A DNA stretch of 64,000 nucleotides from UBA5420 sp964485345 (GCA_964485345.1 CAZAJB010000002.1:1-64000), one strand, 5' to 3'; numbered from the stretch's first letter, positions 25,402 through 34,056 are shown. The notes: generated by a model from the sequence alone, not told the origin. Program-made: numbers and translations.

Positions 25402-26377
25402 TCTCCACGAAGTGGTGGAGTACTTGCGCCAAGAAGACTTCTTTATCGTTGTGGGACATGAGAATCCAGATCCAGATTGCCTCGGGTCGATGTTAGGATT
25501 ATATTTCGGTCTCACGCAGCTTGGCAAGACATGTAGAGTTGTCAGCGCTGACCCGGTGCCGGGAGACTTGAGTTGGCCCGGTTTGGAGCTTATAGAACAC
25601 GTCCCTGTGGGATTTACTGCTGGGAATAGCTGCGTAATCGTACTTGATTGTGAACCGGATCGGACGGGGAGTATCAGCGAAGGTGTGAAGAAAGCCGGGC
25701 GTCTTGTGAACATTGACCATCACCAGAGAGGGCGGGGTATGGGAGACATTGTCTATGTGGAACCGTCCGAGGCTGCCACCTGCACCATCGTCTACCGTAT
25801 CCTCTTGGAACTTGGGGTGACATTTGATCGCCCCATCGCCACGGCCCTCTACGGCGGAATTATGGGTGATACCGGCGGTTTTCGTCACGCGAATACGAGT
25901 AGTGAAGTCTTGTTCATTGCTGGGGAGCTCCTGAAGTTCGGTCTAAACCCAGCTGCCATGGCTAGGGAGATTTTCTCCAGTCAGACTTTGGGTTTCCTCA
26001 GGCTCCTTGGGTCTGCCCTGTCCAATCTAGAGACAGCCCATAATGGTCAGCTTGTTTGGATGACCGTCAGCTATGAGCAATTTAGAGCCTTTGACGTCGA
26101 TCCCAAGAGTAGTGATCACTTGGTAAGTTTTGCCCGGATGCTTGACACCGCTGAGATCGCCATGGTTTTTCGCGAGACAAGCCCAGGCGAAATCCGCGTT
26201 GGTTTGCGATCCAATTATGCCGATGTCGGCAGCCTTGCGCGCCACATCGGTGGTGGTGGGCACAGACTTGCCTCCGGTGCCACTATCGCAGGGGACTTGC
26301 AGGAAGTATCAACCGCAGTTGTTAAGACCGCCGAACATTTTCTGATCACAGGAGAACTACATGAATGGCATCGTTAA
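25385..26377 (+). CDS. nrnA: Bifunctional oligoribonuclease/PAP phosphatase NrnA (DHH/DHHA1)
   Basis: DHH-family phosphoesterase that degrades nanoRNAs and dephosphorylates pAp. ATG 25385, after GGAGGGTGAGG, is the chosen start. The metal-binding motifs are VVGHENPDPDCLGS (DHH motif I variant, usually NPDGDALGS), VLDCEP, NIDHHQ and GGIMGDTGGFRHANT; the DHHA1 substrate motif is GGGGHRLASGATI. The Pro-Asp-Cys substitution in motif I keeps both aspartates. Position between rbfA and truB is conserved. Confidence 0.94.
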   Translation: MKEMNSLHEVVEYLRQEDFFIVVGHENPDPDCLGSMLGLYFGLTQLGKTCRVVSADPVPGDLSWPGLELIEHVPVGFTAGNSCVIVLDCEPDRTGSISEGVKKAGRLVNIDHHQRGRGMGDIVYVEPSEAATCTIVYRILLELGVTFDRPIATALYGGIMGDTGGFRHANTSSEVLFIAGELLKFGLNPAAMAREIFSSQTLGFLRLLGSALSNLETAHNGQLVWMTVSYEQFRAFDVDPKSSDHLVSFARMLDTAEIAMVFRETSPGEIRVGLRSNYADVGSLARHIGGGGHRLASGATIAGDLQEVSTAVVKTAEHFLITGELHEWHR

Positions 26378-27287
26378 TGTACTAAAACCCCCGGGTATGA
26401 GTTCGCATCAAGTAGTAAGTTTTCTACGCAAACAGCTACAGACCAAGAAGGTTGGGCATGCTGGGACTCTTGACCCCGGTGCTAGTGGTGTCTTACCCCT
26501 CCTGGTTGGAAATGCGACACGATTGTCAAATTATATCATGAAGGATCAAAAGACATATGTAACTGAGGCAACACTGGGTATTTCCACAACGAGTCAAGAT
26601 GCCAGTGGCGATACTTGCGATCTGTGTACGGATTTTTCCCTGTCTCCAAGCGAGTTGGCGGATGCCCTCGCTTCACTGCAGGGGACGATATGGCAGACCC
26701 CGCCCATGGCCTCAGCCATTCGGGTCGGTGGAAAAAGACTGTATGAGCTCGATCGAAAGGGAATTACCGTTCCGCGGGAGCCTCGCCGCATAGAGGTTCA
26801 TTCCATTAACATCATGGCCATCTGGAGCGAAGAAGAGGACAAGATTGGATTTGGCACTAGGATCCTGCTGCGTATCTCTTGTTCGAAGGGTACCTATATT
26901 CGCACGATTTGTCACGATTTAGGTGAAAAGCTCGGGGTTGGTGCACATATGTCATTTCTGACTAGGGTCGCGAGCGGAACATTCCGCAGCGAAGACGCCT
27001 TCACCCTTGAGCAAATCGTCTCCTTAACCAGTCAGGAAGATTATCGGTTCTTACTTCCCATGGGAACTGCCTTATCTGGCTGGATCAACGTCAAAGTTCA
27101 TCCAGTGGTTCAGGACAGAATTAGGCATGGGAACTTCATTCTGCCTGAGCACTTGCTTGATGTTCCCCAGACGTTGACTGTAGGTGATGAAGTAGTACTC
27201 TTGAATCTAGAGGGCGATGTTTTGGCCTTGGCCGAGATCAAAATGGCGGAGCAGTTGATTTGCCAACCCTTTCGAGTTTTTATGTGA
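26361..27287 (+). CDS. truB: tRNA pseudouridine(55) synthase
   Basis: Makes pseudouridine 55 in the T-loop of tRNAs. The 308-residue protein has NVLKPPGMSSHQVVSFLR, VGHAGTLDPGASGVLPL with the catalytic Asp, QTPPMASAIRVGGKRLYEL and SCSKGTYIRTICHDLGEKLG. A C-terminal PUA-like segment follows. Overlaps nrnA by 17 nt. Confidence 0.97.
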   Translation: MNGIVNVLKPPGMSSHQVVSFLRKQLQTKKVGHAGTLDPGASGVLPLLVGNATRLSNYIMKDQKTYVTEATLGISTTSQDASGDTCDLCTDFSLSPSELADALASLQGTIWQTPPMASAIRVGGKRLYELDRKGITVPREPRRIEVHSINIMAIWSEEEDKIGFGTRILLRISCSKGTYIRTICHDLGEKLGVGAHMSFLTRVASGTFRSEDAFTLEQIVSLTSQEDYRFLLPMGTALSGWINVKVHPVVQDRIRHGNFILPEHLLDVPQTLTVGDEVVLLNLEGDVLALAEIKMAEQLICQPFRVFM

Positions 27288-27302
27288 AATAGGTGGACGA
27301 AT

Positions 27303-28196
27303 ATGGGATTGAATTGGATTAACCGGCAGGATTCGCCTGCTCGAAGTGTGGCCCTGGGCACCTTTGATGGTGTACACCGCGGGCACCAAAAGTTGCTCGA
27401 GAAGACCATCGCCCTGACGCCACGGGGAGGCACGAGCTCAGTGCTGACATTTGATATCCCTCCCGAACAATACTTTCGTGGTGATTTGCGCTTGGTGAGC
27501 ACGTTTCAGAGGAGAGTCGGGTTGTTTCGTTCCTTCGGAATCGATGAGGTGGCCTGGCTGAGGTTTGGACCAGAACTCACTTCCATGGAAGCAGAGTACT
27601 TTGTGGAGAAGATCCTGGCTGACGAGATTAGGGCCAAAGAGGTGATCTGTGGATACGATTATCGTTTCGGCAAGGGGCGGCTCGGTGATGTTGCGTTTTT
27701 GCAGAAGCAGGGTGAGCGCTATGGGTTCAGCGTCACGGTGATCCCCGCGGTACAAGGCGAGGGTGGACATACTATCAGTAGCAGCGCCATCAGGCAGCTC
27801 TTGCGCCAAGGCGATGTAACGCAGGCCACCGAGTATTTGGGGTACTACCCTACCTACCAGGTAACTGTTGAGCAAGCTTCCGGGGGATCTGGGTTTCGTG
27901 TCCGTTTCGATTCTGCCTTGGTACTTCCCATCGAGGGAGTGTACCTGATCTCATGTTTTTTAGCGTCCGGCCAAGGCATGGCCGCGATTGCCTGGCCGCA
28001 GACGACTGGGCAGATGAACGCCGTCTTCCTAGGCGAACATCCGCCGCATACAGGAGATCAAGAGGTCTTGGAGGTTCAGTTTTTGTCCAGACTGCGAGGG
28101 GGCAAACCAAGCGCAGCCACCGAATCAGACGTCCTTAAGGCACACGAATTGTTGCCCGGATTTCATTTACAAGATGCTAGATTTGTGCTAAAATAG
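27303..28196 (+). CDS. ribF: RibF-type FAD synthetase with degenerate riboflavin-kinase domain
   Basis: RibF normally converts riboflavin to FMN (C-terminal kinase) and FMN to FAD (N-terminal adenylyltransferase). The N-terminal domain is intact: VALGTFDGVHRGHQKLLEK, a nucleotidyltransferase HxGH-type site, and VICGYDYRFGKGRLGD. The C-terminal half (about 180-297) keeps the length and an isolated GVYLIS but lacks the kinase hallmarks GFPTAN and the VANIGxxPTF-type segment; the LEVHLLD-type Glu strand is also not recognisable. It is therefore probably a monofunctional FAD synthetase or a strongly diverged kinase. Position after truB is typical. Confidence 0.9.
   Translation: MGLNWINRQDSPARSVALGTFDGVHRGHQKLLEKTIALTPRGGTSSVLTFDIPPEQYFRGDLRLVSTFQRRVGLFRSFGIDEVAWLRFGPELTSMEAEYFVEKILADEIRAKEVICGYDYRFGKGRLGDVAFLQKQGERYGFSVTVIPAVQGEGGHTISSSAIRQLLRQGDVTQATEYLGYYPTYQVTVEQASGGSGFRVRFDSALVLPIEGVYLISCFLASGQGMAAIAWPQTTGQMNAVFLGEHPPHTGDQEVLEVQFLSRLRGGKPSAATESDVLKAHELLPGFHLQDARFVLK
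28166..28194 (+). promoter_or_regulatory. SigA-type promoter for rpsO
   Basis: TTTACA (28166-28171), a 17-nt spacer, TAAAAT (28189-28194) preceded by TGC, which makes it an extended -10. It lies inside the 3' end of ribF and gives a leader of roughly 105 nt before rpsO. Confidence 0.72.
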
Positions 28197-28202
28197 CATT
28201 AT

Positions 28203-28224
28203 ACTTCGGCACCAGTGCTGAAGT
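28203..28224 (+). promoter_or_regulatory. Leader hairpin of rpsO mRNA (possible S15 autoregulatory site)
   Basis: ACTTCGGCAC pairs with GTGCTGAAGT (one G-U pair) around a very short loop, located at the start of the predicted rpsO transcript. S15 is known to repress its own mRNA through leader structures in several bacteria; whether this hairpin serves that role is inferred. Confidence 0.45.
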
Positions 28225-28307
28225 ACCAGACCCTTTTCTAGGAACAACGTATCTCCGGCGTCTTTCTTGGGAAGCGGTATTGGCAAAATTATGTGGAGGT
28301 GGCTTTT

Positions 28308-28574
28308 TTGATTACACAAGAATCAAAATCACAGATTATTGAGAAGTATAGCCGTCACGAAGGTGACACAGGCTCGCCAGAGGTTCAGGTAGCAATTCTG
28401 ACCAAGAGAATTCAAGAGCTCACAGAGCACCTGAAAGTACACAAGAACGACCATCATTCTAGAAGAGGCCTTTATAAGATGATCGGGCAGAGACGTGGTC
28501 TTTTGAACTACCTAATGAAAAAGGATATTGCACGTTACCGTAGTCTTATTGAGGAGCTAGGTTTGCGTCGATAA
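28308..28574 (+). CDS. rpsO: 30S ribosomal protein S15
   Basis: Small-subunit protein binding 16S rRNA early in assembly. TTG 28308 sits 6 nt after GGAGGTGG; GTG 28293 overlaps the ribosome site and would add five atypical residues. The 88 residues contain HEGDTGSPEVQVAILTKRI and HKNDHHSRRGLYKMIGQRR, the S15 signature. Followed by a terminator and pnp, the universal order. Confidence 0.98.
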   Translation: MITQESKSQIIEKYSRHEGDTGSPEVQVAILTKRIQELTEHLKVHKNDHHSRRGLYKMIGQRRGLLNYLMKKDIARYRSLIEELGLRR

Positions 28575-28580
28575 TGAAAT

Positions 28581-28605
28581 GAGCGGGTAACACCCGCTCT
28601 TTTTT
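28581..28605 (+). terminator. Intrinsic terminator between rpsO and pnp
   Basis: Perfect 8-bp stem GAGCGGGT / ACCCGCTC (28581-28588 and 28592-28599) followed by six T residues. Confidence 0.9.
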
Positions 28606-28606
28606 G

Positions 28607-28629
28607 AGCTAACAGCAAATGCTTTAGCT
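28607..28629 (+). repeat. Inverted repeat upstream of pnp
   Basis: AGCTAA-C-AGC / GCT-TTAGCT, a 9-bp stem with one bulged C around the loop AAAT. It lies between the rpsO terminator and pnp, and could be an operator or a leader stem in read-through mRNA. Function unknown. Confidence 0.5.
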
Positions 28630-28684
28630 GTGGCCAAACAGGCTATACTACAGATAGCTGAAAAACTTAGATGGAGGTCGAAAT

Positions 28685-30799
28685 ATGCTAACCGAGTTTC
28701 GTGCTGAACTAGGGGGACGACCCTTGGTCTTGGAGTTTGGTGCGTTGGCGAAACAAGCCAATGGATCTGTCCTCGTTCGTTATGGAGAGACCGTTGTCTT
28801 GGCCACTGCAACCATGAGCAGACTGCCTAGAGAAGGCATAGATTTTTTCCCGTTACTCGTCGATTATGAAGAACGTATGTATGCCGCTGGCAAGATCCCT
28901 GGCGGCTGGGGAAGAAGGGAAGGAAGACCAAGTGAAGACGCGATTCTTTCGGCGCGTATGATCGATCGTCCACTCCGTCCCCTGTTTCCTCAAGGTTTCC
29001 GTAATGATGTGCAAGTTGTTCTTTCCATCCTATCGGTTGATAAGAGCAACTCGCCAACCATTGCAGCCATGATTGGGGCCAGTGCCGCGCTTCATGTCTC
29101 GGATATTCCCTTTTCAGGACCCGTGGGCGGCGTGAAGGTTGGTTTGGTGGATGGCCAGTTCATCATCAACCCAACCCTGGAGCAACAGGCCAACTCTGAG
29201 CTGGATATTACTGTAGCCGGAACCAAGGATGCAGTCATGATGGTGGAAGCCGCTGCTAATGAAGTATCTGAAATGGTTGCTCTTGACGCAATAACATTTG
29301 GACATAAAGTGGTCCAAGAACTATGTGAACTGCAAGAGCAAATTCGCAGCAAGATTGGCAAAGAGAAGGTTGACGTAGTCGTGTCGAAGCCTGAACCAGC
29401 CACAGACAAATGGGTACGGGATCATATCACGAGCGACCTTGCCAACGCAGTACTTACGACCGATAAACTAGAGAGACAACGCCTGATCGATGATTTGCAG
29501 ACCAATGTCCATGACGTATATATTGAGGTCCATGGCGACGAATTGCATGACGAACATAGAAAAACCCTCGATCGAGTATTTGACAATGTGGTCAAAGAAG
29601 AGGTTCGCCGATCGATCACGAAAGATAAGGTGAGACCCGATGGACGAAGACCCGATGAGATTCGTCCCATTTCCTGTAACGTGGGCCTCTTGCCTCGCGT
29701 ACACGGCACGGGTCTTTTTACCCGAGGACAAACACAGGTATTAACAGCGTTGACTCTGGGCCTGAAGTCTGATGAGCAAATGCTAGATAACCTCTCCGAT
29801 GATGTGAGCAAGCGATATATTCATCACTATAATTTCCCTGCCTTCAGCGTAGGCGAGACTCGTCCGCTGCGGGGTCCAGGTCGCCGGGAGATTGGCCACG
29901 GAGCTTTGGCAGAACGTGCTTTATTGCCTGTGATTCCGGGTGAAGAAGCGTTCCCATACACCTTGCGCCTAGTTTCCGAAGTTCTTGAGTCGAACGGATC
30001 CTCCTCAATGGCTAGTATCTGCGGAAGCACACTGGCCTTGATGGATGCTGGTGTACCCATCAAACGTCCGGTGGCGGGTATTGCCATGGGCTTAATGATG
30101 CTTGATCAGGATTTTACGATTCTCACAGACATCCAGGGTATGGAAGACGCCCTGGGAGATATGGACTTTAAAGTAGCAGGCACCAGTGAAGGAATTACCG
30201 CACTCCAAATGGATATCAAAATTGGTGGCGTCAGCAAAGAAATCATGGCCCAAGCTTTGGAACAGGCCAGGCAGGGACGCCTGTTTATCCTGGGAAAAAT
30301 GGCGGAGGCGATTTCGGGGCCTAGGGGCGACCTGTCGCTCTACGCTCCACGGATCATCACCATGGAGATTCCCATTGACAAGATTCGCGATGTGATCGGA
30401 CCAGGGGGTAAGATTATCCGCGAAATTATCGCTAAGACTGGAGTGTCCATTGACATCGAAGACGATGGCAGAGTGTACATCGCCTCTACTGATGGTGAAG
30501 GTGGGCTTCAAGCGCAGAAATTAGTTGAGAGTTATGTAAGGGATGTTCAGGTTGGTGAGACCTACCTTGGAACCGTTAAGCGAATCATGAACTTCGGAGC
30601 CTTTGTGGAAATCCTCCCCGGAAAGGAAGGATTGGTTCACATTTCACAATTAGAGCACCGTAGAGTGAACAAAGTCGAAGATGTGGTAGACATCGGAGAC
30701 GAAGTCATGGTCAAGGTTGTGGAGATCGACCGCCAAGGAAGAATAAATCTTTCTCGCAAAGAAGCGTTACCAAAGGAGAAGGAATCCGGAGACGAGTAG
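28685..30799 (+). CDS. pnp: Polyribonucleotide nucleotidyltransferase (PNPase)
   Basis: Phosphorolytic 3'-5' exoribonuclease of the degradosome. The 704 residues comprise two RNase PH domains (about 10-230 and 315-550), a KH domain (IRDVIGPGGKIIREIIAKTG) and an S1 domain (GTVKRIMNFGAFVEILPGKE). Active-site regions KIPGGWGRREGRPSE and FPAFSVGETRPLRGPGRREI are intact. ATG 28685 follows TGGAGGT. Confidence 0.98.
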   Translation: MLTEFRAELGGRPLVLEFGALAKQANGSVLVRYGETVVLATATMSRLPREGIDFFPLLVDYEERMYAAGKIPGGWGRREGRPSEDAILSARMIDRPLRPLFPQGFRNDVQVVLSILSVDKSNSPTIAAMIGASAALHVSDIPFSGPVGGVKVGLVDGQFIINPTLEQQANSELDITVAGTKDAVMMVEAAANEVSEMVALDAITFGHKVVQELCELQEQIRSKIGKEKVDVVVSKPEPATDKWVRDHITSDLANAVLTTDKLERQRLIDDLQTNVHDVYIEVHGDELHDEHRKTLDRVFDNVVKEEVRRSITKDKVRPDGRRPDEIRPISCNVGLLPRVHGTGLFTRGQTQVLTALTLGLKSDEQMLDNLSDDVSKRYIHHYNFPAFSVGETRPLRGPGRREIGHGALAERALLPVIPGEEAFPYTLRLVSEVLESNGSSSMASICGSTLALMDAGVPIKRPVAGIAMGLMMLDQDFTILTDIQGMEDALGDMDFKVAGTSEGITALQMDIKIGGVSKEIMAQALEQARQGRLFILGKMAEAISGPRGDLSLYAPRIITMEIPIDKIRDVIGPGGKIIREIIAKTGVSIDIEDDGRVYIASTDGEGGLQAQKLVESYVRDVQVGETYLGTVKRIMNFGAFVEILPGKEGLVHISQLEHRRVNKVEDVVDIGDEVMVKVVEIDRQGRINLSRKEALPKEKESGDE

Positions 30800-30823
30800 A
30801 GAAATAAGTTAATAATGATGTAA

Positions 30824-30856
30824 GAAAAGCAGGTATATTTTACAACCTGCTTTTTC
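30824..30856 (+). terminator. Intrinsic terminator after pnp
   Basis: Stem GAAAAGCAGGT / ACCTGCTTTTTC (30824-30834 and 30845-30856), whose 3' arm ends in a T-run. It separates housekeeping genes from the catabolic module. Confidence 0.85.
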
Positions 30857-30886
30857 ATTTTGTTTAACAATGAGAGGAGCATGTGC

Positions 30887-31765
30887 ATGGCCATCCTCGC
30901 TGTCTATCCCCACGCGAAAACCCTGCAGGTAGCCGTATGGGACGGCACACTCTATGAAACCTCTGCATTTCCCCTTCCTACCAGTGGAGACACCCTCACA
31001 GACGAGCACCTTCTGCCTTGGTTAGCATCCCTGGAGATTGCAAAAGAAGATCTGAAGTGTATCATATCCGGTCACCGGAACCTAGAATTTGCCTCTTGGC
31101 TTGGGCACGAACTTGATACCCCTGTTCAGGTTATTGACGCGAGCACACAGGAAGATTGCTCGCCCCTAGCCTTGGTCCTAGGGACTCCCCTCTTGGAGCG
31201 CAAATGCGCTGCTGACGCCTTTATTTTCCGCTTCCTGGTTTGCCAAGAGGCTAAGCGGTGGAGACTCGATGTGAATGAGGAGCAGTTCATCGTGGCGCAC
31301 CTCGATGAGGAGCATCAATTTGCCGCCTTGCGGGGCACAGCTGTGCTCGATTCCTTAACGAGCTTTGACGAAGGTCCATTTGGCCTGCGGCAGAGCGGTG
31401 GATTGCCCTTTGATGCTGTTTTGGATCTGTGTATGGCTGCTTCGAGTCAAGAAGAAGTGCTAGACATCCTTCATGACAAAGGCGGTCTCTACGGCTATTT
31501 GGGCTTGGATAACCTGGAAGACCTTTGGACCTGCCGGGCTGAGCAGGCGAGTCTCATTCGAGAAGCCCTTGTCTACCAGATCGGCAAAGAAGTTGGCGCT
31601 CTGGCAACCGTTTTGCAGGGTCAAGTGCACTCGATTATCCTAAGTGGTGATCTGACAAAGTACAAACCCTTCATTGAGGCCCTGACCGAACGTGTGGGCT
31701 TTATAGCTCCTATTTCTGTCTATCCTGGAAGTCAAGCCTTAGCAGCTCTTCGCGCGGGTGCTTAA
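30887..31765 (+). CDS. Degenerate butyrate-kinase paralogue (predicted ASKHA pseudokinase)
   Basis: The 292-residue protein aligns by eye along its length with the functional Buk encoded 2 kb downstream, but key motifs are gone. The N-terminal phosphate loop (INPGSTSTK in buk) reads VYPHAKTLQ; VAHLGGGISVGAH reads VAHLDEEHQFAAL at about residues 136-148; the RGGLL region reads GHRNLEF. Retained parts are structural: ALVYQIGKEVGALATVLQG matches MCYQIAKEVGRISTVFCG, and VGFIAPISVYPGSQALAALRAG matches VEFIAPVTVIPGENELEALAFG. ATG 30887 is 7 nt after GAGGAG. It leads the ptb-buk operon, so a regulatory or scaffolding role is possible. The frame is intact, so it does not look like a decaying pseudogene. 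Confidence 0.8.
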   Translation: MAILAVYPHAKTLQVAVWDGTLYETSAFPLPTSGDTLTDEHLLPWLASLEIAKEDLKCIISGHRNLEFASWLGHELDTPVQVIDASTQEDCSPLALVLGTPLLERKCAADAFIFRFLVCQEAKRWRLDVNEEQFIVAHLDEEHQFAALRGTAVLDSLTSFDEGPFGLRQSGGLPFDAVLDLCMAASSQEEVLDILHDKGGLYGYLGLDNLEDLWTCRAEQASLIREALVYQIGKEVGALATVLQGQVHSIILSGDLTKYKPFIEALTERVGFIAPISVYPGSQALAALRAGA

Positions 31766-31797
31766 CCCAAGAATCAACATAAAGGAGTGTGTTCTTT

Positions 31798-32700
31798 GTG
31801 GGATTTTCCGACCTAAGGAATGACCTGAAAATTGGTCCTGAGCGTAGCTTAACTGTTGCCTGGGGACTAGATGACGGGGTACTACTAGCTTGCCGCCAGG
31901 CCCTCGATCAGGGTTTTTTGCATGAGGTGATAGTGACTGGGCCCGTGGAACGCATTGAAGCTGCTGCAGCGGCATCAGAGATCAGTCTCGAAGGCTTTTC
32001 TGTCGATCCTGCGTCAACGCCGGAGGAGGGGGCTTCTCGGGCTGTTCGTTTGATCCGCGAGGGCGCAAGCGATTTGCTCATGAAGGGGCATCTGAATACG
32101 AGCGTTATTCTCCGTGCTGTCCTACATAAGGAGCAGGGTATTCGAGCCCAGGCTTTACTAAGCCATATTGCTGCTGTAGAACTACCCGGCGGACGTCTTG
32201 CGCTATTAACCGATGCCGCCATGAACATCAAACCAGACTTAACGCAAAAGTCACAGATCCTCGATAATGCCATCCAATTTGCCTGGTCTATCGGGATTCC
32301 CAATCCTAAAGTGGCAGTGTTAGCATCGGTAGAGACGGTGAATCCCCAGATGCAAGACACCATTGATGCTGCCTGTTTATCGCTCATGGGTAAGCGAGGG
32401 CAGTTTAGTAAGGCGGCCATCGTCGACGGTCCTTTGGCCTTCGATAACGCCTACTCGCAGGAGGCCGCCAGGCAAAAGGGGATTACGAGCGAGGTTGCGG
32501 GTGAGGCAGACATTTTCATGGTCCAGGAACTAACTGCAGGAAATCTACTGTACAAGGCCCTAGCCTATGTGGGCGGCCTCTCCATCGCGGGAATCATCTT
32601 TGGAGCCGCCTGCCCTATTGTCTTGACGTCCAGGGCCGATAGTTCCGAGAGTAAGCTGAACGCCATTGCTCTAGCCTGCAAGGCGCTTCATGGAAAGTAG
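31798..32700 (+). CDS. ptb: Phosphate butyryltransferase / phosphotransacylase
   Basis: Converts butyryl-CoA or branched acyl-CoA plus phosphate to the acyl phosphate. GTG 31798 is 10 nt after AAAGGAG; GTG 31789 is too close. The 300 residues show the phosphate acyltransferase fold: VAWGLDDGVLLACRQAL, SDLLMKGHLNTSVILRAVL, LTDAAMNIKPDLTQK, and VDGPLAFDNAYS. It precedes buk by 12 nt. Chain-length preference cannot be read from sequence, but the neighbouring 2-oxoacid oxidoreductase favours branched substrates. Confidence 0.93.
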   Translation: MGFSDLRNDLKIGPERSLTVAWGLDDGVLLACRQALDQGFLHEVIVTGPVERIEAAAAASEISLEGFSVDPASTPEEGASRAVRLIREGASDLLMKGHLNTSVILRAVLHKEQGIRAQALLSHIAAVELPGGRLALLTDAAMNIKPDLTQKSQILDNAIQFAWSIGIPNPKVAVLASVETVNPQMQDTIDAACLSLMGKRGQFSKAAIVDGPLAFDNAYSQEAARQKGITSEVAGEADIFMVQELTAGNLLYKALAYVGGLSIAGIIFGAACPIVLTSRADSSESKLNAIALACKALHGK

Positions 32701-32712
32701 GGGAGAAGCGGA

Positions 32713-33783
32713 ATGGACCAGATTATCTTAGTGATCAATCCCGGCTCCACCAGCACAAAACTGGGTGTCTTTCGCAATGACGTCCAGACACATACCACCA
32801 ATCTTCATCATTCTAACCAGGATTTGGCCGGTTTTGCTGATATCACGGAGCAAAAGGACTTTCGAGAAGAAGTGACGGTGAAGTGGCTCGCGGAGGAGGT
32901 CATCCCCTTGGAGTCGCTAACGGCCATTGTGGCAAGAGGGGGGCTCTTGGCGCCTATCCCAGGCGGTACCTACCACATTAATGAAAGAATGGTAGAAGAG
33001 CTTGCTGAGGGCCGCTACGGCAAACATGCCTCGAATCTCGCTGCCCTGATCGCCTATGGACTGAGCGGGCGTCTTGGCATTCCCTCGTTTATTGTTGATC
33101 CAGTGGTCGTCGATGAACTGCAGTCTGTTGCCCGTATTAGTGGTAATCCTAAGATCGAGCGGATTAGCATTTGGCACGCTCTCAACCAAAAAGCCATAGC
33201 TCAGAAAGTAGCTACCTCACTAGGGAGGCGTTATGATGAGCTCAATCTGATTGTCGCCCATCTAGGCGGGGGGATATCCGTAGGAGCACACCAGAAAGGT
33301 AGGATCATTGATGTCAATCAAGCCCTATCTGGCGAAGGACCCTACTCACCTGAACGGGTAGGTTCAGTGCCCACCGATGGTCTCGTTCGTCATTTCTTTG
33401 ATCACCACGCTACGAAGGGGGAGATGGTGAGAGAGTTTGTTGGACGATCAGGTCTAGTGGCCCATCTTGGTACGAATGACAGCCGGGAGATTGTCGAGCG
33501 TATAGAGCAAGGTGATAACGAGGCTTTGTTTTATTATGACGCAATGTGTTATCAAATAGCTAAGGAAGTTGGCAGGATTAGTACCGTCTTTTGCGGTATA
33601 GTTGATCAGATAGTCTTAACCGGAGGTCTTGCCTATTCGCCGGAACTAGTGACGAGAGTGAAGGAGCGGGTTGAGTTTATAGCGCCTGTAACCGTGATTC
33701 CCGGTGAAAACGAGCTCGAAGCATTAGCCTTTGGTGCCCTTCGGGTCTTAACTGACCAGGAAGAGGCCCGCGTCTATGCCTAG
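32713..33783 (+). CDS. buk: Butyrate / branched-chain fatty acid kinase
   Basis: Transfers phosphate from acyl phosphate to ADP, yielding the acid and ATP. All ASKHA motifs missing in the upstream paralogue are present here: ILVINPGSTSTKLGVF, ARGGLLAPIPGGTYHINE, IWHALNQKAIA, LIVAHLGGGISVGAH, and IVLTGGLAY. The length of 356 residues is standard. ATG 32713 follows AGGGGAG. Followed by the ferredoxin gene, linking it to the oxidoreductase. Confidence 0.96.
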   Translation: MDQIILVINPGSTSTKLGVFRNDVQTHTTNLHHSNQDLAGFADITEQKDFREEVTVKWLAEEVIPLESLTAIVARGGLLAPIPGGTYHINERMVEELAEGRYGKHASNLAALIAYGLSGRLGIPSFIVDPVVVDELQSVARISGNPKIERISIWHALNQKAIAQKVATSLGRRYDELNLIVAHLGGGISVGAHQKGRIIDVNQALSGEGPYSPERVGSVPTDGLVRHFFDHHATKGEMVREFVGRSGLVAHLGTNDSREIVERIEQGDNEALFYYDAMCYQIAKEVGRISTVFCGIVDQIVLTGGLAYSPELVTRVKERVEFIAPVTVIPGENELEALAFGALRVLTDQEEARVYA

Positions 33784-33824
33784 GCTTGTTGTCTTGCAGT
33801 GTAGTGGAGAGGGGAGGTGAACTG

Positions 33825-34052
33825 ATGCCTAGAGGTGAAGTAATTGTAAATTCAGAGCTCTGCAAAGAGTGCAGTTTGTGTGTTGTTGCCTGTCCTCACG
33901 GTGTTTTAGGGATCGGCAAATCAATTAATAAGAAAGGCTATCATCCTGTTGAAGCAGTTGCACCCGAGAAGTGTACGGGATGTACTCTTTGTGCTGTCAT
34001 GTGCCCTGACGTGGTGTTGACCATAAAACGAAAAAGCCCCGAAAGGAAGTGA
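33825..34052 (+). CDS. Ferredoxin-like delta subunit of 2-oxoacid:ferredoxin oxidoreductase
   Basis: A 75-residue 2x[4Fe-4S] protein with two clusters CKECSLCVVACP and CTGCTLCAVMCP. ATG 33825 has GGGGAGGTGA 4-5 nt upstream. It directly precedes the alpha subunit, matching the delta subunit of four-subunit VOR/KOR enzymes, and would carry electrons to soluble ferredoxin. Confidence 0.93.
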   Translation: MPRGEVIVNSELCKECSLCVVACPHGVLGIGKSINKKGYHPVEAVAPEKCTGCTLCAVMCPDVVLTIKRKSPERK

Positions 34053-34056
34053 TCGT

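Noticed and set aside
28620..28649. SigA promoter for pnp (TATACT at 28644)
   Set aside because: The possible -35 boxes (TGCTTT, TTTAGC) are poor or badly spaced; read-through or leader processing cannot be excluded.
30887..31765. Annotating the first Buk-like gene as an active butyrate kinase
   Set aside because: Both phosphate-binding loops are lost; catalytic activity is not supported.
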